A DNA stretch of 64,000 bases, taken from contig JAFKAC010000002.1 of NCBI GenBank assembly GCA_025766275.1, forward strand, positions 1,922,001-1,986,000, written 5' to 3'. Positions 33,630 to 45,841 of this stretch are shown in pieces. Within the stretch, counting starts at the first letter, position 1. Each line of letters begins with the position of its first letter. This DNA is from Lactarius indigo (lineage: Eukaryota > Basidiomycota > Agaricomycetes > Russulales > Russulaceae). The position numbers and the translations under genes were made by a program. The notes below the pieces were generated by a model. That model was not told the DNA's origin. It did not search any database and saw nothing but the letters and a program-made list of their open reading frames with translations.

Positions 33630-36030
33630 ATGAGTACTTCTGCAACACAAAACGGACGGCAAATGACATCCCATTGGATACTACTCATCCACCCTCAATG
33701 AAGCAGAACAAAATTACGACATTTATGACCTTGAATTGCTGGCCATCTGTTGATAAGTAGCCTGTGCACACTTAGTGGCTCTAAAGGACTTGCAGATATG
33801 GACTGCTTTAGATAAGATATATTGGACCTGTAGATTAGATTATATGATCTGTACAATCTCGGACTTCTTAGCTTATCTATGACATCATGTACAACAACAT
33901 CATATGACTACTTCCGGACTTTTCATTGTACTATGTCTCTTTGTTCTGTTTTTGTTCTTATCTTTATTATGATGTCACTATGATATCATCTTGCTCTGGA
34001 CTCTCCTTGTTCTCCCTTCTTTGTTCTCAAAGCATCCACTCCCTTGTCCATTTGTAGAACAATACCATCCTTGTACTTTGTGACCAGTGTCACCTATGTT
34101 GTACTAGTGTCACTCTCTGGAGGAGTATAAGTAGAGTACCATGTACGCTCCTGGTCCACATCAGTTCCTCACTGTTGTGTGCCGGGTATGTTCCCTCCTC
34201 TCTAATGTAACATCAGTTCCTCACTGTTGTGTGCCAGACTCCTTGCTTCTCTGCAATTACCCTGTACACCTCTGCTTCCAGCCCACCAACATATCTCACC
34301 ACAGTCTCCTCTTGTCACTGTGAGTATGTTACCTATGTGTGCTGTTCATCACCATCATCAAAGCATTCTACCACTGGAGACCACTTCTAGCAGGATCCCC
34401 TCACAAGATCAAAGTCTTCTCTGACCACCTAAACCTGCAATACTGGAAATTGCCACAGAAGATCAGTTGGTGTGTAGCCAGGGAAGTACTCAAATTAACT
34501 GAATAAGGGGAAAATGATAATGAAGGGGTTGTCGTATTACCGGAGAGTGTTTTTGTGTATGCAACCACCATGGATGAAGCACCACACCCCCATTGGAGGC
34601 TGGAAATTCTGCCAACCGAAATGACACCCAAACATCCCATCTATGAGCAGGATCGAGCTAAGTTAAAACCTTGGGTTGATGCTCATAAACTAAAAGACAT
34701 TGAAGGACATGGTATAAAGATGGATGACGGGTGGTCACTGGTGGTATCCATGACAAACACACTATCATTGCTGCACATCACAACTCCCCCGTCTATGGCC
34801 ACCCAGGGATTAAGTGCACTCTCCAACTCACTGAACGACATTACTGGTGGCCGCAGATGAAGAACAATGTCACGGACTATGTCAAGGGCTGCACCAAATG
34901 CCAGCGACACAAAGTCAACCTCCACCCTATCCGGGCACCATTACAACCCATTTACCCCAAACTGGAAGCCCTACCATTTGAGACTATTGCTGTGGACTTT
35001 ATTACTAAACTTCCTGTTTCTCGCGGTTATGACTCCATCTTGACGGTGACCGACCATGACTGCACTAAGGCTGCCATCTTTATCCCATGCAACGAAGAAA
35101 TAACAGCTGAAGGCACAGCCACTCTGTACGTTTCTCACGTATTTCCTCAATTCAGACTTCCTTCATGTATCATCAGTGACTGAGACCCCTGCTTCGTGTC
35201 CAAGTTCATGAGGGAGATATGCAAAATTCTCAGCATCAGCCAGAACATCTCAATGGCATACCATCCCCGAACCAATGGCCAATCAGAAAGAACCAATCAG
35301 TGGCTGGAACAATATCTCTGCTTCTGGGTAAATGAAAGACAAGATGACTGGGTCCGCTATCAACCCATGGTGGAATTCACTCACAACAACTGGCCCAACA
35401 AAACTACATGAGAGTAACCCTTCTTCCTCTTATCAGGATTCAATCCCCATGCTGATTGGATTGATAGGCCATCCCCTATCCCACAGGTTTCGTTACGCCT
35501 GGACCAGTTCAAACAGGCACGACAGTGTGCCTTCTCCTGTATGTTCCAAGCACAGAAGTCATGGGTCAAGCACAAAGATACACCCAAATTCAAAGAAAAT
35601 GATCTTGTGTGGCTAGAAGGACGCCACTTGCATACACACCAGCCAACCATGAAATTAGTGGCCAAACACCACAGACCTTTTAAGGTCACCCAGGTGATGT
35701 CCCCTGTTAACTATCACCTTGAACTTCCCACGCAGTGGAGCATCCATGATGTGTTCCACATAGATCTTCTCACGCCTTATCGCGAGACCCCCACGCACAG
35801 GCCAAATTATCAATGCCCACCACCTGATTTGGTTGATAACAAAGAGGAGTATGAGGTTGAGAAGATTCTTGGACTCTCAGCAATTTGGCAGAAGACGTCG
35901 GCTCCAATATCTTGTCAAATGGAAGGGTTATCCAGACTCGGACAATCAGTGGGTTGACAGGGATGACATCTTTGCTGACGAAGCCATTTGGGATTTCAAA
36001 ACTTCAAACCCTGATCAAGAAGTACATATA
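33630..36030 (+). pseudogene. Pol remnant of gypsy copy 2 (RNase H to chromodomain)
   Basis: The RNase H piece is cut by the copia LTR and resumes with KVFSDHLNLQYWK. A deletion and a TAA lie near 34505. The integrase (CQRHKVNLHPI, AVDFITKLPVSRGYDSIL) has a TGA at about 35182 at the same ISD*DP codon as copies 1 and 3. The chromodomain (QYLVKWKGYPDSDNQW) is reached after a frameshift near 35880. It is non-functional. Confidence 0.88.
33748..34351 (+). mobile_element. Copia solo LTR in gypsy copy 2
   Basis: It is 604 bp, the same length as the copia LTRs of the full element. It starts TGTTGATAAG, ends GTTCATCA and is flanked by CCATC on both sides (33743-33747, 34352-34356). Removing it rejoins the RNase H frame. 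Confidence 0.95.
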
Positions 36031-37180
36031 AGGGCGACTCGATGCCGTGCTAAGTCTCCATCACCCACTCTTACTTCATACCCTCTCATGACTCCCACCA
36101 ATGCCTCCACACTGAACACCACACTCCTCGAACACCTCACGAGGGGTGCAGTGGCCTGTAACACAGTACACACCTTCCGAGCTCCTGAAGATGTCCCCGA
36201 CGAAGAGGGGCTTATCACCCAGCAAGAGTGGGATGCTATCCAGAGGTGGTTCCCCCTACCTATCAGAGGGGTCCTCACTGATGACACTGCCCCCACTTAC
36301 AACCTTATTGACCCTGACACCAGTCAACAGTTCAACACTGCCCCCATCACCCATGAAGAACTCGCCGCCCTTCAAGCGGCTCTCCCAAGCACTCCAAGCG
36401 TGGGAGATGCAGTGGAAGGAGACAGCATGCAAGTGGCAGGATGAACAATTACACCTGGCAGAGATGCAAAGGCAAGGCAGAAGTATTGGAGGACAATAAT
36501 GCTGTCTATGACAATAGCAATCAATACCCAGCGAGACACCCTTTTCTCAGAACATGAAGCCACACTGACAATCCTGATGCCACCCCTTACATTGTCTACA
36601 CCAATGGAGACCCCATGTACCGAGGAGACATCTGGGTCTTCCGAGTGGTGCCCCACAAGCCCTGATCTCCCAATGACGATCCCGCCTCCATCATGTCACC
36701 AGAAGGGTTCAGGCACAATAGGGGATCCAATTTGATTCCCTTCCCAGTCAAGCTCCCCAGAGGGCAGGTTGTAGAGGCTGACCACATACAGGTGATCATA
36801 TGCGGCAACCCATTCGTACTAGGGTTGGTAGCCGGGTCACCATATGTGTATGGCCAACCCCTGTATGTGTGACCATGCCACCCTCACAATGATCGGGCTT
36901 TTATCGCCCACGAAGACCTTATAATACTCAAAGAAGGCAATGCTACCGACCACACACTCGAGAAGATAGGCGACAAATCTCTTACAGCAGAGGTTCATTG
37001 TTTCCATGTGGCGGCCTTCCACGAGGATTGTCTGTTGGCACATATGAGGGAGGTTAGGCTGCAGTTGGCGAATGTGACACAGGATAAGCTTGACTCCATC
37101 ACTGACTTGAGTGAGCTAACACATTTTGGCGGATTGAAGAGGAACAGAAGGACTGGCCGTTGTTGGCTTTCATGCGAGGT
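36031..37180 (+). pseudogene. Post-pol coding region of gypsy copy 2
   Basis: It is diverged from copy 1 but recognisable by LQAWEMQWKETACKWQDEQL, YPARHPFL, DATPYIVYTNGDPMYRGD, MSPEGFRHNRGSNLIPFPVK and PYVYGQPLYV. The segments lie in three different frames, so indels or frame changes are present. The WKETA coiled-coil segment differs from copy 1 mainly at third codon positions, implying that it was once translated. Confidence 0.7.
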
Positions 37181-37206
37181 GGGCCTCGCATCTGAAAAGG
37201 GGGTAA

Positions 37207-37706
37207 TGTTATGGTACGGACATCATCACGACTCATGGCTGGTTATGACTATGGCCCGATAGTAGTATTAGTCATGGACTCTTACATTGCATCAGTCAGC
37301 ATAGTAGTTCACATGTGATTGTGACTCATGTATGACTCATTCCTAGGATAGCTGTACTAGGGTTTGAGCTAGTTACACTATTGATTCTCGGTCGTTCCAG
37401 CAGCACTTTAAAGCCCATGAGTATCTGTATAAATAGTCATTCAAGAAGACCAAGGATCTCCATCTTGGTCTTCTTCAAATCCACTACCTTGACTTGTCTT
37501 TTGTCTGCCTTAGTCTTTGACTAAGAGTGCTTTCGCTTCTATCCACCCAAGGGATAGATTCCTCTTCATCCTTGCTGCAGTGTGTGCCCGAAGTGCCCCT
37601 GTTCAGCCTGCATTGGGTTGACACATGATCCCCATTCGCCTATCCTTGCTAAGTCAAATACACCTACTTAAAGTCCAAGTTGGACTAACACCAGTGGAGC
37701 ATAACA
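37207..37706 (+). repeat. 3' LTR of gypsy copy 2
   Basis: A 500-bp LTR, TGTTATGG to GCATAACA, preceded by GAAAAGGGGGTAA. It carries the ATCTTGGTCTT word and a TATAAATAG box, as in copy 1. Confidence 0.9.
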
Positions 37707-38524
37707 CTCCTGAATACTATACAAGACCTGTACAATTATGTGGACCTTACGCTTACCCAGTTCCTATTGTGCACCTTGCTTATTGATAGACTCTTCTAAT
37801 AAAGCTTGACATGTGCTAGTTTCTGTCTTGTTCTCATCCATGCACAAGTCCACGTGATTTGCCTTTATTCCCTTTACGACCTTACCTTGTTCTCTTTATG
37901 TATTTCCCTTAGTCTCTGGATCTGGCAATGGTGCCATCTGGTTGTATGTGCCATACAGAATGGCCTCTATTTAAACCTAGTCCTATCTAGCTTGTACGGT
38001 AGACTAGACTTCTTGTGTAATAGCTACACTCATCTAACAATGGACGCCTTTGTGCTTTTCTTGTCTCATGATCCCCCATCTTTGCTAGGTCTTTGTGCCT
38101 TAGCACTTCCTCTATGATCCAAGTGACTTACTGTTGATAAGTGACCCTTGTGCACTTAGCAGCTCTAACAGACCGGACTTACAGATATGGACTGCTGTAG
38201 ATTAATTAGGACCGCTTTAGATTAGATTTGATTTGATCTGTACAATCTAGGACTTCTATGACATCACTGTACAATGACATCATATGGACTACTCCGGACT
38301 CTTCATTGTACTCCTTCCTTTGTTCTCCTTCTAGCGTTATCTTTATTGTGATGTCACTATGATATCATCTTAGTCTGGACTCTCTTTGTTTTGCGCTCCT
38401 TGTTCTCCATTAGCACACTCCTTTGTCCCACATGTAGAACAACGTCTCTTGTATTGTGTGACTCTATGTTACTTCCCTTGTAATAGTGTCACTCCCCTGT
38501 ATAGTATAAGTAGTAGGCTTGTAC

Positions 38525-39096
38525 TGTAACGCCACTACAGGGGCGTTGCGTACGACCTGTACTAAGTCAGTCAAACGTTGGTAGCACAAGCTCTAAGGCC
38601 TGGCTTCAGCAAGATGATGCACAAGGATCACAAGGACAGTGGTCACTTGGATCGTAGAGGAAGGCCAAGACTTGGAGGTCTGGCAAAGACAAGGGGATTC
38701 GTGAGACGGTAAAAGCACAAAGGCGTTCGAGTGTAGTATTACACAAGAAGTCTAGTCTACCGTACAAGCTAGATAGGACTAGGTTTAAATAGACAACGGC
38801 CAGTGTGGCGACTACAAACAGATGGCGCCATTGTTAGTCTCGGAACAATGGACAGGACATAAAGAGAACAAAGGGACGTCATACTGGGAACAAGGGCAGA
38901 TCACGCGGGCTTGTGCGTGATCAGGAATGCGATGGAAAATAGCACATGTCAAACTTTATCAGAAGGGAACATTGATAAGTAAGGCGCGCGATAGGAACCG
39001 GATAATCGTAAGGTCCGCGTAATTGTACAGGTCTCGTATAGTATGGGGAAGGGAACAGTGATATGCGAAAGAACGAGTCCAAAGAAAATCGTAACA
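38525..39096 (-). repeat. 3' LTR of family-2 gypsy
   Basis: 572 bp, with TGTAACG and CGTAACA ends on this strand. Differences from the other LTR (45842-46413) are nearly all C/T or G/A, many at CpG sites. Confidence 0.95.
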
Positions 39097-39110
39097 TTAC
39101 CCCCCGTTTT
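39097..39110 (-). other. Polypurine tract of family-2 gypsy
   Basis: On the minus strand AAAACGGGGGGTAA sits directly before the 3' LTR. Confidence 0.75.
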
Positions 39111-39130
39111 GGCCTGAAGACGCCTCGACT

Positions 39131-40705
39131 TCAGGATTCTGGGTCAACGAGGTCGTAGATGTCGGCGTCGAGGTCGTTCTCCGGCCATGGCGAGACATCG
39201 AGCCGACAATAGTGGGTTTTGAGGAAGAGAAAAGGTCCGCGCTTCCCACACTTGCGGCACATCTCGTACTGCGGGCAACGAATCTCGTCGTGGTCAGCGT
39301 TGGTGCGGAAGCACCGTCCACACCACCGCCCATGAGTATCGGCGGCGATGGTTGGAGGTTCCGGCACCGTGAAGGACGAGGATGCTTCGGTGTTTATCGC
39401 TTGCCGGATGCGTTCGTCTGCTTGGGAGGTAGTAATAACCTCCTCGACCATCCCCGCACGACGAAAGATGCACCAATAAGATTGGTGCTCTTGACTCTGA
39501 CAGTGTCGGCAGGCGGGTCGTGGTCTAGTGGGGCAGTTGCGTACGAGATGGTGGGAGCTGCCGCAGTGATAGCAGCGTCGCCAATGGGGTCTGTCGGCGA
39601 GACGAGGGAATTCTAGGGGTCCCCCTCGTCGTGGGGAGAAGGGAATGGCATAGCGTGAATGTCTGAGCGGGGCTGGGAGTGCCGTCATCCGTGCATACTC
39701 ATTGCCGATGATAGCGAGGGCCCCCACGTACTGAAGTTGTCTTTTGGTGCTGGCCAGCATAAGGTCCACCGTGAGTCTCTCCGACCTGAGTTTCCGTGCG
39801 TCTTCTTCCAGCCTCTCGCATTTTTCGTCAATCTCCTTGAGTGCAAGGAGCCCGGTGCGCAGTCTGGTGACCTCGGCTGTAAGTCGTGGGGAATTAAGCT
39901 CAATGAGGGTTTCATCGAGCGCACAGGCGCGGATGTCATGGGGGTCGAAAAACTGGAGTTGTTCTGCTGTGAATGGAGGTGCCGAGACGTTGGGTCAGAG
40001 TGACGAGAGGTAGACCGTTTCTCCATAGTGTGGTTGTCCAGCACCCATCGTCCCCACTACCTCGGTGAATCCCTTGCGATAGTAAATATACTTCGCCGTG
40101 TTGGATCCTCCGTCAGGTAGTGGGATCTGTAGTGGGTAGAACTTCGGGGTGCCTAGTGAGTTTGGGAAGAAGGGGGCGCCAGGGTCATCAGAGTTGTCAG
40201 GAGGGGAGTCAGGTCGGTTGTAGTCAATAGGTGTGTGGACGCGGACTGGGGTGAAGGGTTCGAGTGGTGGTGGTGGTGTGGAGGGTGAGGAGGATGGTGG
40301 CGAGGGTGCGGGTGGTTCAGGTGGGGGAGTGTGTGACTGCTGTGGGGGAGGTGTGGGGGAGTATTGTCCTTCTTCTGGCGTTGACGGGGTGAGTTCTCCA
40401 GGTTCTCGTTCTGGAGTTCGGGGTGTTATGAGGACGGGGTTGATGGTCACGGTGGTCTGGGGAGACGGTGGTGGTGATAGTCGAGGGATGTTCGAGAGGT
40501 CGATGGTGACAATCCCTCGTTCAAGGGCAGCTTCAAGTTGCGGGTTGTTGAGGACTTGGACTAGAGTGGTGTCGGAAACTGGTGTGTTGGACATTGCGGG
40601 GTTGGGGAATTGTTTAGGGTGGTTAAGTTCCTTTTTATGTGGTTCGTCCAGCCCCTTTGGCGGATGGGTGTTGTCTATAGTAGTCCCTGATAGCGTCTGT
40701 GGCAT
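39131..40705 (-). pseudogene. Third ORF of family-2 gypsy: Pro-rich, coiled coil, zinc knuckles
   Basis: This roughly 525-codon frame overlaps the end of pol by 71 bp in another frame. It has a Pro/Ser/Thr-rich N-terminus (VHTPIDYNRPDSPPDNSDD), a block FYPLQIPLPDGG...YIYYRKGFTEVVG...GQPHYGETVYL, a coiled coil (EIDEKCERLEEDARKLRSER) and two canonical CCHC knuckles, CYHCGSSHHLVRNC (39533-39574) and CRHCQSQEHQSYWC, followed by further Cys/His clusters. One TGA at 39997-39995 (SSL*PN) is the only break. The GQPHYGE block faintly resembles LGFLYGKPLY in family 1. Zinc knuckles after pol are unusual; an RNA-binding or particle role is inference. The true start may be the later ATG of MSNTPVSDTTLVQ. 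Confidence 0.8.
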
Positions 40706-43700
40706 GAGTCATGTTGGTTGCAGGTTCCCACGTATTGTCACTTGGTGGGAATCCTTTCCACTTTACTAGGTAGTGGAGTTTGTGCCCTCGTCCTCGTGAT
40801 TGGGCGTCTTCAATGTGCTCCACTTCATACTCCTCTTCTCCATTGATAAGGTCGGGTGGAGGTTGGGTGAAGTTTGCACCGTGCATCTCCGTTTCCTTGT
40901 ATGGTGTGAGAAGATTCGCATGGAACACCGGGTGGATCTTCCATGTGACGGGGAGTTTGAGTTCATAGGAAACGTCTGATAGAACTTTTGTTATCTCGAA
41001 TGGTCCGTGTCTTTTTGGGGCTAGTTTGCTTGTGGGGTAAAAGGTACAGAGGTTTGTCCCTTCTAGCCATACTTGGTCTCCTTGCTGATAGGGTGTGAAC
41101 CTTGTTTTGCCTCGTTGCATCATGAGGTGTTGCGCGTGTTTGATACTGTCCTGGGCATGTTGCCTAAGTACTAGCAGCTCTTCCAATCGTTGGTCTACGG
41201 CTGGGCAACTTGACGGTTTGGGGTTCCAGGTAGTTCGCGGTTCCCATCCCATAAGGAGCGAGAATGGGGAGTGTTTGGTTGTAGCATTCGCCCAGGAGTT
41301 GTGCGCGAATTGTGCCATCAGTAGGACTTCTGCCCAATTGTCTTGCCTTACGTTGCACCAGTGCTGTAAGTATTGTTCCAGCCATTGGTTGGTGCGTTCC
41401 GACTGGCCATCGGTCTGGGGGTGGTATGCCGACGATATGTTTTGTTGTATTCCCAGAGTGTGGCATAGTTGTCTCATGAAAGTAGACGCAAATCTGGGGT
41501 CTCGATCGGATATAATTTTTCTGGGTAGGCCGTAATGAGGGTATACGTGTTGGAGATAGAGTTTGGCCACTCCTTCTGACGTGATGGTTTCATTGCAGGG
41601 GATGAATATTGATGCTTTCGAGCAATCATGATCGGTGATGGTGAGGATTGAGTCGAATCCATTTGATATGGGGAGTTTGACTATGAAATCCATTGCTACC
41701 ACTTCGAAGGGTTCGGCCGTTGGATCTGTGGTGATGGGGAACAGGTGGGGCTTTTGTCGGTGAGGGTTAATCTTGTTGCTTTGACAGATGGCACATCCCT
41801 TGACGTATGCTTCTACGTCTTTTCGTATATTCGGCCACCAAAAATCGCGTCGTACTAGTTCCAGGGTATTGGCGATTCCTGGATGTCCGGCGCTCGGAGT
41901 GTCGTGGAAAGAGGTGATTACCCCCCACTTAAGGTCATTGTTTCCCACAACAACGAGGGCGTCGCCCTTCCACCATAACCCGTCATGCTTCTTTAGGTTA
42001 TGGGGTTCGACCCACGGGAGTACTGCCGATTCTTCCATGTTTTGGGTAATTTGGGTCCATATATCCATATCGTGCATGGATGTCTGGGTGACCTTCAGGA
42101 ACACTTCTTCTGGTAGGACCGTGATGTGGTCATTATCTGTTGTTCCATCGTCATGGTCAGGGCGTCTTGATAGGGAGTCTGCTTGGGTATTCTTGGTGCC
42201 AGGGATATGTTTAAGTATGAAGTTGTATTCAGAGAGTTCCTGGAATTCTCGTGCCACGCGTCTACTGATCTTTCTTGGTTCCTTCCAATATTGAAGGTTG
42301 GCATGGTCGGTATGGATAGTTATCAGGTGGGGGGAACCAATGAGATATGTGCGCCATGTTTGTAGGGCTTTGACGATGGCTAATAATTCTCTGTCATAAA
42401 TGTCGTAGTTACGCTCCGCTTCAGTTAGTGACTCCGAATAGAACGCCACTGGGTGCATCTTCTGATCTTCTCCTTTTTGATTTAGTACCACTCCTAGGGC
42501 GTAGCTTGAGGCATCGACCTCTATCTCAAAGGGCTGGTCTAGTTTTGGGAATAGGAGTACGGGTTCGGAGCTGATTCGTTCCTTGATGGCGTCGAATGCC
42601 TCTTGCCTGAGCTTCGTCCATTCCCATGGTGTGTCCTTCTTTGTGAGGTCGTGGAGTGGTCTGGCTATTGTGGAGAAGCCTCTTATGAACCATCGATAGA
42701 AGTTGCAGAAGCCTAGGAAGGCTCGTACTTCTCTTAGGGATTTTGGTGCCTTCCAATCCCGTACACCCCGTACTTTTACCGGATCCATTCGTAGTTTGCC
42801 GTGTCCGATGATCAGGCCCAGGTATTCCACTTCATAGACCTCGAATACACATTTTTCTGGTTTAATGTATAGGTCGTGTTCATCACATAGATCCAGGACA
42901 CGATGCAGGATTTGTCGATGATGGGCGTGGTTGTCTGCTGTTGCAATTAGAATGTCGTCCATGTAGATGATGACTTCTCCAGTCAATACCAGCTCCCGGA
43001 AGATGGTGTCCATCATGGTTTGGAAGGTACTGGGGGAGTTGGTAAGGCCAAAGAACATGACTCGTGGTTCGAATAATCCCTGATTGGTTTTGAACGCCGC
43101 TTTCCACTCGTCGCCCGGTTTGATTCGAACGTTATTGTACCCCCATCGGATATTGAGTTTGGAGTAGAGTCGTGCTCCTCGGATTCGATCGATAAGTTCG
43201 GGGATTAAGGGGAGTGGGTAGTGGTTCTTTACGGTTAGTTCGTTGAGGCAACGGTAGTCCTGTACTGGCCGCAATTTCCCGTCCTTCTTCTTGATGAAGA
43301 AAAAGGGAGACGCGTAAGGGGATTTTGAAGGTTGGATATACTTTTTGTCCAGATGTTCGGTTATGAACTCGGACAGTTTTTCGGTTTCGGGGATCGTAAG
43401 TGGGTATACCTTGCAGTCCAAGGTTTCAGGGGCAGTTGGGATTAGATCAATGGCGTGGTCCCACGTCCATGAGGGGGGAAAGCATTGGGAGGCTTCTTCG
43501 CTAAAGACCTTATGATGCCTGCGATATTCCTCAGGGACGAGTTCTTCAAAGGTCTTTTGCGGTTTCTTGGCCGCCTCCTGTTGTGCCAGTTCCAATGCTG
43601 TTGTTGTTTTTCATAGTCAGATGAGTGGCGCTTCTTCCTTTTCCAGTTGCTCCCAAGCCAGTTCGTCAAGTTGATACGTCTCCAATGCCTTAATGGTAGC

Positions 43701-44184
43701 TTCCATAGGCATGGCTTCGTCTGACAAATTCAGGCTGGTGATTACTACCGGTTGGAATTCTTCATCAAGGGTAGCATCTCGCCAGTGGAACTTTGGTTCG
43801 AAAGCTGTGAACCAAGGGTATCCGAGTATGACTTCATCGTTTCCCAGGTCGGTGATAAGAAACCTGAGGTGTTGGGTCTTTCCTCCCGTTTTGACCGTAA
43901 GGTCAGTGAAGGAAGTGATTTCTCCTCCTTGATTGTGGGTTCCGTCCACATTCCATATCTTGATTGGGCGTTCGGTAGCTAGCCAGGCTATCTTTAGTCG
44001 TTTCAGGAGGTTTGCGCTTATAAAATTATCAGTTGCGCCGGAATCGATGAGGACATTTCGTTCGGCCGTCGCGTGAGCAGATTTGAAAAGAACTGGAATT
44101 CACATGGATCGGAATCTGCTATTGTACATGCTAAGTTTTAATGCTCTAGCCCAGGCCGCCGGGTTCAAGCGTTCAGAAAATCCT
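40635..44184 (-). pseudogene. Pol of family-2 gypsy: protease, RT, RNase H, integrase, chromodomain
   Basis: It reads in the -1 frame relative to gag. The order is protease (LIDSGATDNF, about 44060), RT (FFFIKKKDGKLRPVQDYR, YMDD at 42954-42965), RNase H (EIEVDASSYALG), integrase (CAICQSNKIN, AMDFIVKLPIS, SSAYHPQTDGQSERTNQW) and a chromodomain (LHYLVKWKGFPPSDNTWE). From 43595 to 40635 there are 986 open codons. Upstream, three TGAs at 44102-44100, 43619-43617 and 43613-43611 interrupt it; the first is at an arginine of family 1 (RSM*IPV versus RSMRVPV). With those codons the polyprotein would not be made, so the copy is probably dead by point mutation. Confidence 0.93.
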
Positions 44185-45820
44185 TCTTCTGGCCAAATAA
44201 TTTGTCCACCATCAATTCTCGTACTTCTGGGGTTTGAGTGAATAATGCTGCTACCTGAGCGTCCGCTTGTTCTTCGTTAGAAAGGGGGCATGATGCGGTC
44301 ATGGAGATGGTAGCGGTTGTCGGGGTGCTGGTTATGGGAGTTGTGGTTTCGGCGGTTTTGATGGTGGTAGACTTCTGAGGGCAGTTGCGGGAAATATGCC
44401 CTTGGCCTCGACAGCGGAAACATCTTCCTTCTTTCTGCAGCTGCAGTTTTTCGGTGTCTGTTAGAGTGGCTCTAGCTCTTGTGCGACTGACATCCATTGC
44501 GTTGGGGTCTCGATTCTTGTTTAATGCTGATAGCCACTGATCACGGGATGCTCCCCCTCGTTTGTTCCCTCCTTTTGTGAGTTTGTCTTTTAAAAGGAGG
44601 TATTCGGCTTGTTGTAGTGTTACGGCTGCCTTCCAGTCGTCCCATGTGATTGGATGATGGAATTTGATTGCATTCACAACGAGGGCGTTGGGAAGTCCCT
44701 TCTGGAAAATTTCCAGTGTGGTGGCTTCATCTTTATTGTATCCTGCTTTGTTGGCGAGGTTTGAGAACTTTGCGATGTACGTGTCGATGTCTTCTTTCTC
44801 CATTCTGAGGTTTTGGATGGAGTGTCGGGCCTTCTGTTGTTGTGTGGTATCGGTGTAGGCTTGAATAAATCGTGCTTCAATGGTGTCCCAGAGATTTTCT
44901 TCGTTTAGGGCCACTCCTGCTACTAGTTGGGCGACGAGCCACTGGATTTGTTCTTCGACCCAGTCATCCACGAGGGGGCCTCGGATGTAAGAGAGGAGGG
45001 TCATTGCGCGGGAGTACAGGACTACCAGTTGTTGAACAGTGGGGTTCATTCCTCGATAGAGGGAAAAGGCGTTGAGAAATGCCCGACTTGATTCCCGATC
45101 TCCTGTAAACTCCGGCGGGGCGTTCCCTCCAAGTCTTCCGTTAAGGAGGGCCGGGGCTGCTGCTCCTCCTGCAGCTGCGCCTCCGCCTCCAGGCGCGCCG
45201 CCTCCGCCTCCAGGCGCACCGCCTCCACCTCCAGGCGCACCGCCTCCATGATGGCCTCCTGGGCCTCCTGAAGGGCCGCTTCCGCCTGTCGGCGCACTTC
45301 CTCCCACAGGATGTCCTCCACCACTTGGAGCAGCCGCAGAGGAGGACGTTCCTCCACTGGGTTGACCGCTTCCTGACTGGGTGAGGGTGGTTGCGAGTTG
45401 GGATTGGGTGGTGGACATGTCGGCATATGATGCGAAGTTGACTGTTCTGGTGACGGTAGGTGTAAGAGTGGGGTCTGGGTTTTCGCTGTCTGAATCGGGT
45501 TCTGCGACGTCGGAGTCGACGTCGATGCCTTGTATCCGGGTTTTTCCTGGTCCGAGCCCAAGAGATGCGGGTACTGGTTTGATTGAATACCAAGAGTTCT
45601 TTTTATCTGAATAGGCGACGTAGGCCCAGATGTGTTGATCTTCAATGTACTCGATGGGTTCGTAGGTGTTTTTATCAGGGTCAAAAACGTAGTACCCTGT
45701 GTCGTGGGGAGTGTTCCTCCAGGTGGCCGTTCCTTTGATCGAAGATCGGAGGTCGTCGTCGGGGTGTCGTTCCAGGTATTCCTGGACAAACTTGGTTCGG
45801 CTTCGGCTGGTAAGAGCCAC
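44165..45820 (-). CDS. Gag of family-2 gypsy
   Basis: 551 codons open from a GTG at 45820, where family 1 has ATG (GTG-GCT-CTT against ATG-GCG-TAT). The order is an N-terminal domain (RSRTKFVQEYLERHPDDDL), an acidic linker, a Gly/Pro/Ala-rich stretch with GAPGGGG repeats (about 45150-45260), the capsid region (FLNAFSLYRGMN, ARFIQAYTDTTQQQKARHSI) and a CCHC knuckle CFRCRGQGHISRNC (residues 467-480). It ends QKKDFLNA. It should form the particle. The loss of ATG would impair translation unless a near-cognate start works. Confidence 0.88.
   Translation of the reverse strand: MALTSRSRTKFVQEYLERHPDDDLRSSIKGTATWRNTPHDTGYYVFDPDKNTYEPIEYIEDQHIWAYVAYSDKKNSWYSIKPVPASLGLGPGKTRIQGIDVDSDVAEPDSDSENPDPTLTPTVTRTVNFASYADMSTTQSQLATTLTQSGSGQPSGGTSSSAAAPSGGGHPVGGSAPTGGSGPSGGPGGHHGGGAPGGGGGAPGGGGGAPGGGGAAAGGAAAPALLNGRLGGNAPPEFTGDRESSRAFLNAFSLYRGMNPTVQQLVVLYSRAMTLLSYIRGPLVDDWVEEQIQWLVAQLVAGVALNEENLWDTIEARFIQAYTDTTQQQKARHSIQNLRMEKEDIDTYIAKFSNLANKAGYNKDEATTLEIFQKGLPNALVVNAIKFHHPITWDDWKAAVTLQQAEYLLLKDKLTKGGNKRGGASRDQWLSALNKNRDPNAMDVSRTRARATLTDTEKLQLQKEGRCFRCRGQGHISRNCPQKSTTIKTAETTTPITSTPTTATISMTASCPLSNEEQADAQVAALFTQTPEVRELMVDKLFGQKKDFLNA
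44177..44183 (-). promoter_or_regulatory. Candidate -1 frameshift heptamer, family-2 gypsy
   Basis: On the minus strand the gag frame reads G GAT TTT, 10 bases before the gag stop; pol is in the -1 frame. The position is the same as GGGTTTT in family 1. Confidence 0.5.
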
Positions 45821-45828
45821 GGTGTGAG

Positions 45829-45839
45829 AGACTAGACTT
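45829..45839 (-). other. Self-priming primer binding site, family-2 gypsy
   Basis: On the minus strand AAGTCTAGTCT begins two bases after the 5' LTR (45842-46413). It is exactly complementary to AGACTAGACTT on the minus strand at 46075-46065, which lies about 32 bp downstream of the ATTTAAA box (46107-46101). Confidence 0.75.
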
Positions 45840-45841
45840 AA

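Larger units (their letters stand above)
33630..37706 (+). mobile_element. Gypsy copy 2: 5'-truncated element
   Basis: Homology to copy 1 starts inside RNase H at about 33630 and continues to a 3' LTR ending at 37706. The 5' LTR, gag, protease and RT are absent. A copia solo LTR lies at 33748-34351. Confidence 0.88.

Noticed and set aside
45150..45260. Short tandem repeats as a CRISPR-like array
   Set aside because: They are codon repeats for GAPGGGG in gag, without spacers.
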